This document shows positions 1-4,283 of a DNA stretch of 5,816 bases, in pieces. Numbering within the stretch: the first letter of the stretch is position 1; each line of letters starts with the position of its first letter. The notes under the pieces are model-generated. The model did not search any database and was not told the origin of the DNA. It worked only from the letters and a program-made list of their open reading frames with translations. The stretch is from CAYPOY01 sp964412395 (GTDB taxonomy: Bacteria; Chloroflexota; Anaerolineae; B4-G1), in contig CAYPOY010000331.1 in NCBI GenBank assembly GCA_964412395.1, positions 1 to 5,816 on the forward strand, written 5' to 3'. Both the position numbers and the translations under genes were made by a program.

Positions 1-210
1 CTGCTCGAACGATTCGGCACGGGGGCCGGCGGTGAGCCAGAAATCCAGCACGGCTTCCACAGCGGCGATCAGTTCCCGCTCGTCGTAGACCCTGCCGGCG
101 TAGTTGACCCGCGTCTCGCCGGGGACGAAGGGATAGGGGGTATGAGCCACACGGTAGTACTCGGTAACAAGTGTGTGGATCCGTTCTCGTAGTTGGTCAC
201 GTTTGTCCAT
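1..210 (-). CDS. rfbH: RfbH, CDP-4-keto-6-deoxy-D-glucose 3-dehydratase, N-terminal 70 residues (cut by window edge)
   Basis: The gene starts at ATG 210-208 and stays open to base 1, giving 70 residues. RfbH is the pyridoxamine-phosphate and [2Fe-2S] dehydratase that, with a reductase partner, removes the C3 hydroxyl of CDP-4-keto-6-deoxyglucose. The visible part matches the family's N-terminal wording: MDKRDQLRERI, then a segment ending PFVPGET (residues 27-33), GRVYDERE (39-46) and LDFWLTAG (55-62). The PLP-fold active site, where this family has His instead of the usual aminotransferase Lys, and the cluster cysteines lie outside the window. No good Shine-Dalgarno sequence precedes the ATG; the upstream 74 bases are a repeat-derived inverted repeat. 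It follows the SDR gene on the same strand, with rfbF and rfbG further upstream, which strongly supports the call. Another sugar aminotransferase of the DegT family is possible but the N-terminal motif is RfbH-like. Confidence 0.86.
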   Translation of the reverse strand, partial: MDKRDQLRERIHTLVTEYYRVAHTPYPFVPGETRVNYAGRVYDERELIAAVEAVLDFWLTAGPRAESFEQ

Positions 211-218
211 TGGTATGT

Positions 219-290
219 GAGTCAACGAGTAGATGAGTAGGGAGTAGATGAGGCTCCTCATTCCTCTTCTACCCCTTTACTCGTTCACTC
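219..290. repeat. 72-bp imperfect inverted repeat built from 8-bp-phased GAGT units
   Basis: The left arm (219-253) and the reverse complement of the right arm (290-256) agree at 26 of 35 positions, centred on a 2-bp spacer at 254-255. The innermost six base pairs (ATGAGG / CCTCAT, 248-261) are perfect, and the outer block GAGTnAACGAGTA is nearly perfect. Most mismatches are G/A transitions, so several would be G-U wobbles in RNA. The left arm is itself a run of units starting GAGT spaced 8, 8, 7 and 8 bases apart. The right arm contains the SDR gene's stop codon (287-285). It fills almost the whole gap between the SDR gene and rfbH. Transcribed, it would fold into a long hairpin. It has no following U-tract on either strand, so a simple intrinsic terminator is unlikely. 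Attenuation, mRNA protection or no function at all are all possible. Confidence 0.75.
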
Positions 291-1238
291 GTATACTTTC
301 CTCTCAATTGTGCGTCGCAGCCCTTCTTCCAACCCCACCCGCGCCCGCCAGCCGGTCAGTCGGGCCATGCGGTCGGCGTCGGCGGCCAGACGCATCACCT
401 CGCCGGGGCGGTAGGGTAGAGCGCCCGCCAGGATACGGCCCTGCGCTCCTGTCATCGCCCAAATGCGGTCCACCACCTGACGAACGGTGTGGGCCCGACC
501 CGTCCCCAGGTCGAGGCTCTGTCCCTCGACGCCCAGCGCTTCTGCGGCAACCAGCATTCCCTCCACCACGTCATCCACGTAGATGAAATCCCGCTCCTGC
601 TCCCCAGGCGTCATCGGGAAGTCCTCCCCTGCCAGCGCCGCGCGGATGGCGGCGGGCACCAGCGTATGGTCCGGCTGCCCCGGCCCGTAGACCTGGAAGG
701 GGCGCACAGTGACGACGGGCAGGCCGTGTGCCCGCCAGTACATCCGCCCGAAGGCCCAGGCGGCCACCTTCGAGGCGGCGTAGGCGTTGAAAGGGTCCAA
801 TCCCTCAACCGTTAACCGCTGACTCGCTGACTCGCCGACTCGCTGACTCGCGCCATACTCGTAGCAAGTGCCGGCGAGCACCACCCGCCGGACGTCCCTC
901 CCCCGCAGCGCCTCCAGTAGATATACTGTGCCGCCAGCGTTCACTGCCAGTGCCAGCGCCGGGCTCACGCCGGGGTCGGTGACGCCGACGGCGGCCAGGT
1001 GGAACACCACATCGGGGACGGCACCTTCCACCGCCTGCCGGACGCTCTGCGCGTCTTGCACGTTCAGGGAGACGTGCTCGACCTGGGGTGACAGGTCAGC
1101 GGCCCGCTCCGGCGGCTCTCCGGGATAGACCCCGGCCCAAACCTCCGCCCCGGCCTCGACCAGCCGCTGGGTCAGGTAGCATCCGATGAATCCGGTCGCG
1201 CCGGTGATGAGGACACGCTTCCCCGCCCAATCCACCAA
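285..1238 (-). CDS. Extended SDR NAD(P)-dependent sugar-nucleotide epimerase/reductase, possibly the CDP-dideoxyhexose 4-ketoreductase
   Basis: This is a complete 317-residue extended short-chain dehydrogenase/reductase, a normal length for sugar-nucleotide epimerases, dehydratases and reductases. The Rossmann motif GATGFIG is at residues 13-19 and FHLAA at 79-83. The catalytic Thr is T124 in GTCYEYG, and the Tyr-Lys pair is Y153 and K157 in YAASK. RPFQVYGPGQ (179-188) and RDFIYVDDV (216-224) are typical substrate-side motifs. The residue after T124 is Cys, with no Asp-Glu or Asp-Lys pair, which argues against a 4,6-dehydratase. No acidic residue is obvious at the end of beta-2, so NADP(H) may be preferred. 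Its place between rfbG and rfbH suggests it reduces or epimerises the CDP-keto-sugar, like paratose or abequose synthase; this is inference. TTG at 1238 is the first start after the in-frame rfbG stop, 9 nt away; GTG at 1235 is an alternative. Residues 130-142 are encoded by an octamer array and look like an insertion. Confidence 0.9.
   Translation of the reverse strand: MVDWAGKRVLITGATGFIGCYLTQRLVEAGAEVWAGVYPGEPPERAADLSPQVEHVSLNVQDAQSVRQAVEGAVPDVVFHLAAVGVTDPGVSPALALAVNAGGTVYLLEALRGRDVRRVVLAGTCYEYGASQRVGESASQRLTVEGLDPFNAYAASKVAAWAFGRMYWRAHGLPVVTVRPFQVYGPGQPDHTLVPAAIRAALAGEDFPMTPGEQERDFIYVDDVVEGMLVAAEALGVEGQSLDLGTGRAHTVRQVVDRIWAMTGAQGRILAGALPYRPGEVMRLAADADRMARLTGWRARVGLEEGLRRTIERKVYE
813..852. 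repeat. Octamer tandem array inside the SDR coding sequence
   Basis: Read on the minus strand, four consecutive 8-bp units of the form nGCGAGTC occupy 852-821, differing only at the first base, followed by a degenerate fifth unit AGCGGTTA (820-813). The array encodes residues 130-142 of the SDR protein as an imperfect eight-residue repeat (ASQRVGES then ASQRL), because three 8-bp units equal eight codons. It falls in the variable loop between the catalytic Thr motif and the YxxxK motif. The CGAGT core is also found in the inverted repeat at 219-290. Confidence 0.9.
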
Positions 1239-1252
1239 TCTACCAACCTACC
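1229..1252. repeat. Octamer array across the rfbG stop and SDR start
   Basis: On the minus strand, three consecutive 8-bp units GGTAGGTT, GGTAGATT and GGTGGATT fill 1252-1229, followed by a G-rich fourth octamer. The array contains the rfbG stop codon TAG (1250-1248) and both candidate SDR starts (TTG 1238-1236, GTG 1235-1233). The GGT-rich units lie where a ribosome binding site would be expected, but none resembles a standard AGGAGG. Confidence 0.8.
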
Positions 1253-2255
1253 GGTCCAGAAACTTCTGATACCACTCCAACGTCTCCCGCAGTCCCTCCT
1301 CGAGCAAGTAGCGGGGCGACCAGCCCAACACGCGGCGGGCTTTGCTGCTATCCAGGTACTGGGCCTGGATCTCGTGAGGTGCGTCGGCCAACACCACCGG
1401 TTCCAACTCCGGGTAGTTGGAGACTGCGATGATGGCCTGCACCATCTCCAGGACGGATTTGGGATCGTCCATACCGAAGTTGAACGCTTCGCCCTTCACC
1501 CCGGGCTCGTCCAGGTACTCTGCCAACGTCAGGTAGGCGTGGACAGCGTCCTGGATGTAAAGGTAGTCGTGCAGGGGTGTGCCGTCGGAGCGGATGATGG
1601 GACGCTCGCCCCGGATGACGCTGCGTATCGTGCCCGGGACGATGCGGCTCCAGTTCAGGTCGCCACCGCCGTAGAGGTTGGCGCAGCGGGTGACGGCGAC
1701 TGGCAAGTCATAGGTCGCGGTGTAGGCGCGGGCGATGAGGTCGGCGCAGGCTTTGGACACGTCGTAGGGATAGCAACCCAACAAGGGAGCATCTTCGGTG
1801 TAGGGCAGTTTCTCGTGTACGCCGTAGGCCTTGTCGGTAGAAGCGACCGCCACGCGGGTTACTTTGGGCGAACGACGGGTTGCCTCCAGCACAACCCAGG
1901 TTCCCTTGACGTTGGTCTCGAAGGTCGAGAGAGGGGCCCGGTTGGCGATAGGGACGATAGTCTGGGCCGCCAGGTGAAAGACAGTGTCAATCTCATACTC
2001 GTTGAGCGCCCGCTCGATCAATTCGTAGTCGGTCACATCACCGCGCACGACGGCGATGCGATCTTGATAGCCGGACCTGCGCAAGTGAGAGAAGGGCACC
2101 TCATCGCGGATGAGACCGGTGACGGAGGCTCCGCACTCGACCAACGCGATGGTCAGCCAGGAGCCCAGCAACCCGGCGCAGCCAGTGACGAAGACGGGGC
2201 GGTCGAGCCAAAAGGAGTCCGAGTTGCGAATCGGGGGTTGCAGGTTGTAGGGCAT
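1248..2255 (-). CDS. rfbG: CDP-glucose 4,6-dehydratase (RfbG-like extended SDR)
   Basis: The enzyme converts CDP-glucose to CDP-4-keto-6-deoxyglucose with bound NAD+. Numbered from the ATG at 2255 (335 residues), the nucleotide-binding motif is GCAGLLGSWL (25-34), varying the family's usual GHTGFKGSWL. HLAAQ is at 94-98. STDKAYG (139-145) supplies catalytic Thr140 with Asp141-Lys142, the acid/base pair that marks CDP-glucose 4,6-dehydratases, and Y164/K168 in YDVSK form the YxxxK pair. NLYGGGD (193-199) and a late HDYLYIQD (229-236) also fit. The preceding rfbF makes the expected substrate, CDP-glucose. An upstream in-frame ATG at 2300 would add 15 residues and overlap rfbF by 34 nt, but has no ribosome site. 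The ATG at 2255 lies 11 nt past the rfbF stop and has GAGAAG four bases upstream; a GTG at 2267 overlaps the rfbF TAG by one base. A dehydratase acting on another NDP-sugar cannot be excluded. Confidence 0.86.
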   Translation of the reverse strand: MPYNLQPPIRNSDSFWLDRPVFVTGCAGLLGSWLTIALVECGASVTGLIRDEVPFSHLRRSGYQDRIAVVRGDVTDYELIERALNEYEIDTVFHLAAQTIVPIANRAPLSTFETNVKGTWVVLEATRRSPKVTRVAVASTDKAYGVHEKLPYTEDAPLLGCYPYDVSKACADLIARAYTATYDLPVAVTRCANLYGGGDLNWSRIVPGTIRSVIRGERPIIRSDGTPLHDYLYIQDAVHAYLTLAEYLDEPGVKGEAFNFGMDDPKSVLEMVQAIIAVSNYPELEPVVLADAPHEIQAQYLDSSKARRVLGWSPRYLLEEGLRETLEWYQKFLDR

Positions 2256-2266
2256 GGGGCTTCTCA

Positions 2267-3067
2267 CTACCAAATTTTCCACGGTGCGCTTTCGCGCCAT
2301 AAGGCGTTCATCGCCCGGGCATCCTTGAAGGTATCCATCGCCCGCCAGAAGCCGGTGTGCTCGTAGATCGCCAGTTGGCCTTCGTCAGCCAAGCGCTGCA
2401 ACGGCTCCCTCTCCAATATCACGCCATCACCGCCCCCAAGATAGTCAAAGATCCCTCCCTCGAAGACAAAGAAACCGCCGTTGATGAGCGCGTCTACCAG
2501 AGGCTTCTCCTGAAAGCCCGTGATCAATCCCTGCCCATTGGTTTGTACGACGCCGAAGCGGGAGAACGAGTGCACGCCGGTCAGGGTAGCGACGCGGCCC
2601 ATGTGACGGTGGAAGGCCAGCAGCGCCACCAGGTCAATGTCGGCCACGCCATCACCATAGGTGGCAAAGAAGGTATCGCTTTCGATGTAGCGGGCCACTT
2701 TGCGGATGCGAGCCCCAGTCTGCGCGTGCCGGCCGGTGTCGGCGAAGACGATGCGCCAGCCCTCCTCGGGATGGGAGTCGTGGTACTCGACGGCCGGTGC
2801 AGCACCCAGTGTGAGCGTGAAGTCGCGAGCCAGTGGGCCGTACTCCAGAAAGTACCGCTTGATGTCCTGGCCCCGGTATCCCAGGGCCAGGATGAAGTGG
2901 TTGACGCCCTGGGCAGCGTAGATTTTCATCACATGCCAGAGGATAGGCCGGTCGCCTATCTCGACCAGCATCTTGGACCGGTCATCACCCATACGGATAC
3001 CCGTCCCACCGCAGAGGATGACGACGGGAAGGGAAGAAGTTTCAAGCTGAGCAGTTTCAGGTCTCAA
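2267..3067 (-). CDS. rfbF: Glucose-1-phosphate cytidylyltransferase
   Basis: The protein transfers CMP from CTP to glucose-1-phosphate, giving CDP-glucose and pyrophosphate, the first step of CDP-linked deoxysugar synthesis. It is full length at 266 residues (the family is about 257). Family motifs run throughout: GG at 20-21, VEIGDRPILWHVMKIY (35-50), YGDGVADID (137-145) with metal-binding Asp139, QEKP (186-189), NGGFFVFE (196-203), and a C-terminal GFWRAMDTFKD then APWKIW. The N-terminal nucleotide loop is unusual: where the family has GGxGTR..EE..RPKPMVEIG, this has GGTGIRMGDDRSKMLVEIG, about three residues shorter, with Thr replaced by Ile but Lys32 kept. The start is TTG at 3067; the in-frame TGA upstream and lack of other start codons before the conserved core leave no better choice. 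It overlaps mtnA by 11 nt, with GGGGTG (3078-3073) as a weak ribosome site, which suggests translational coupling. The first 14 residues are not conserved. Confidence 0.92.
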   Translation of the reverse strand: MRPETAQLETSSLPVVILCGGTGIRMGDDRSKMLVEIGDRPILWHVMKIYAAQGVNHFILALGYRGQDIKRYFLEYGPLARDFTLTLGAAPAVEYHDSHPEEGWRIVFADTGRHAQTGARIRKVARYIESDTFFATYGDGVADIDLVALLAFHRHMGRVATLTGVHSFSRFGVVQTNGQGLITGFQEKPLVDALINGGFFVFEGGIFDYLGGGDGVILEREPLQRLADEGQLAIYEHTGFWRAMDTFKDARAMNALWRESAPWKIW

Positions 3068-4103
3068 GAGAGCACCCCGTCACTTGTCGTAGGCTCACCT
3101 CGAACGGCGGGTAGGCAATGCCACTCTCGGTCACGATGCCGGTGACGTAGCGGTGCGGTGTCACGTCGAAGGCCGGGTTAGCCACACGCACTCCCTCCGG
3201 CGCAATAGGTCGGCCCTGATAGATGGCCCCGGTTACCTCCTCGGCTGGCCGTTCCTCAATCGGGATGTCGTCCCCGGTGGGCAGCGAGAGGTCAATCGTG
3301 GAGGTAGGCACACACGAGTAGAAGGGAACACCATTAGCCTCCGCCACGACCGCCAGTTGATAGGTGCCGATCTTGTTGGCCACGTCGCCATTGGCCGCCA
3401 CCCGGTCAGCCCCCACCAGCACGATGCCCACCTGTCCAGTGCGCATGAAATGGCCGGCGGCGCTGTCGGCGATGAGCGTGAAAGGGATGCCTAGTTGTTG
3501 CAACTCCCAGGCCGTGAGCCGGGCTCCCTGGAAGCGCGGCCGCGTCTCATCCACCAGCACATGCACCCGTTTGCCCTGCTCGTGTGCGGTGCGGACGACT
3601 CCCAGGGCGGTGCCGTAGTCCACCGTCGCCAGCGCGCCTGTGTTGCAGTGATGCAGGATCGTGTCGCCATCTCGGATAAGCGGCGCACCGTGCTCCCCCA
3701 GCCGTCTGTTGACCTCGACATCTTCGTCGGCCAACGCCTGGGCCTCGGCCAGCAGCGCGTCGGGGATAGCGACAAAGTCGGGCTCGGCCTCGGCCCGTCG
3801 TAGCAGGCGTGCTAAAGCCCATGACAGATTGACCGCTGTGGGGCGGGCAGCGCGAAGAGTTTCTGCCGCCGCGCGCAGGTCGGCCAGCAGCCCGTTTCGG
3901 TCCTGTGCGCGAGCGCCCCGTGCAGCCAACACCATTCCGAAGGCTGCCGCTGCACCGATCGCTGGTGCACCCCGGATAACCATCGTGCGGATGGCCCGGG
4001 CTACCTCGCGGTGGTCCTTGTACTCGACCAGGCGAAACTCGGCCGGCAGGAGCCGCTGGTCAATCATCCGTACTTTGCCGTTGTGCCACTCAATACTGCG
4101 CAT
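3057..4103 (-). CDS. mtnA: S-methyl-5-thioribose-1-phosphate isomerase
   Basis: MtnA converts methylthioribose-1-phosphate to methylthioribulose-1-phosphate in the methionine salvage pathway, in the cytoplasm. The 348-residue protein has the family's usual length and every expected block: the N-terminal IEWHNGKVRMIDQ, RGAPAIG (44-50), RPTAVNL (87-93), HHCNTG with catalytic Cys153, DETRPRFQGARLTAWEL (185-201), GADRVAANGD with catalytic Asp233, NKIGTY (243-248), PTSTIDL (266-272) and NPAFDVTP (309-316). The CNTG and GADR.AANGD motifs favour MtnA over the related eIF2B subunits and ribose-1,5-bisphosphate isomerases. ATG at 4103 has GAGG five bases upstream (4112-4109) and follows a good promoter. 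It is the first gene after rpoC and overlaps rfbF by 11 nt, so it appears to head the CDP-sugar operon. No other methionine salvage gene is visible. A second role in sugar metabolism is possible but nothing in the sequence shows it. Confidence 0.97.
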   Translation of the reverse strand: MRSIEWHNGKVRMIDQRLLPAEFRLVEYKDHREVARAIRTMVIRGAPAIGAAAAFGMVLAARGARAQDRNGLLADLRAAAETLRAARPTAVNLSWALARLLRRAEAEPDFVAIPDALLAEAQALADEDVEVNRRLGEHGAPLIRDGDTILHHCNTGALATVDYGTALGVVRTAHEQGKRVHVLVDETRPRFQGARLTAWELQQLGIPFTLIADSAAGHFMRTGQVGIVLVGADRVAANGDVANKIGTYQLAVVAEANGVPFYSCVPTSTIDLSLPTGDDIPIEERPAEEVTGAIYQGRPIAPEGVRVANPAFDVTPHRYVTGIVTESGIAYPPFEVSLRQVTGCSLET

Positions 4104-4145
4104 CGCAACCTCGGTTCTCTTGGGTCGTCACAACATCAGCGTGCT

Positions 4146-4174
4146 ATGGTAACACGGGCGAACCGCTTTGTCAA
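4146..4174 (-). promoter_or_regulatory. Sigma-70-type promoter for mtnA and the downstream sugar genes
   Basis: On the minus strand a perfect -35 box TTGACA (4174-4169) is followed by a 17-nt spacer and a -10 box TACCAT (4151-4146, four of six matches to TATAAT). Transcription would begin near 4139, giving a 5' leader of about 36 nt to the mtnA ATG. It sits just after the rpoC terminator, so the operon can be expressed independently of the rpoBC transcript. No operator or riboswitch-like structure is evident in the short leader. Confidence 0.72.
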
Positions 4175-4223
4175 ACGTGCTTCTCGGATTTATATACCGT
4201 CGTGAACCCCGGTGCCAACAATA

Positions 4224-4255
4224 ACGCGGCAGCACCCCAACCGGCGCTGCCGCGT
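4224..4255 (-). terminator. Probable rho-independent terminator of rpoC
   Basis: A perfect 10-bp stem, ACGCGGCAGC (4224-4233) with GCTGCCGCGT (4246-4255), encloses a 12-nt loop that can close by two more pairs. It begins 28 nt after the rpoC stop codon. In the minus direction it is followed by TATTGTTGG, a weak U-rich tail; in the plus direction no T-run follows. It is therefore best read as the end of the rpoC transcript, perhaps with some readthrough into mtnA. Confidence 0.75.
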
Positions 4256-4283
4256 GTGGGCAATCGCTTCTACGCTGCTCGGA

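Noticed and set aside
248..586. A 112-codon plus-strand frame opposite the SDR gene's 3' end
   Set aside because: It is Pro/Arg-rich shadow translation, begins inside the inverted repeat and shows no domain.
1374..2366. A 330-codon open frame on the plus strand opposite rfbG
   Set aside because: It is the complement shadow of a conserved enzyme in high-GC DNA. Its translation is low in recognisable motifs and it crosses the rfbG/rfbF junction without any start context.
3030..3067. Repeated GAAACT words in the non-conserved N-terminus of rfbF
   Set aside because: Two copies of TGAAACT are 15 nt apart and do not hold an 8-bp period, so they cannot be joined to the octamer arrays with any confidence.
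2357..3145. A 262-codon open frame on the plus strand opposite rfbF
   Set aside because: It is antisense to a clear cytidylyltransferase, has no family motif, and spans the rfbF/mtnA junction.
4185..4200. An AT-rich TATATAAAT stretch that could be a second -10 box before mtnA
   Set aside because: No -35 box lies at 16-18 nt: the best upstream candidate, TTGTTG, is about 19-21 nt away and matches poorly. The TTGACA promoter nearer to mtnA is much better.
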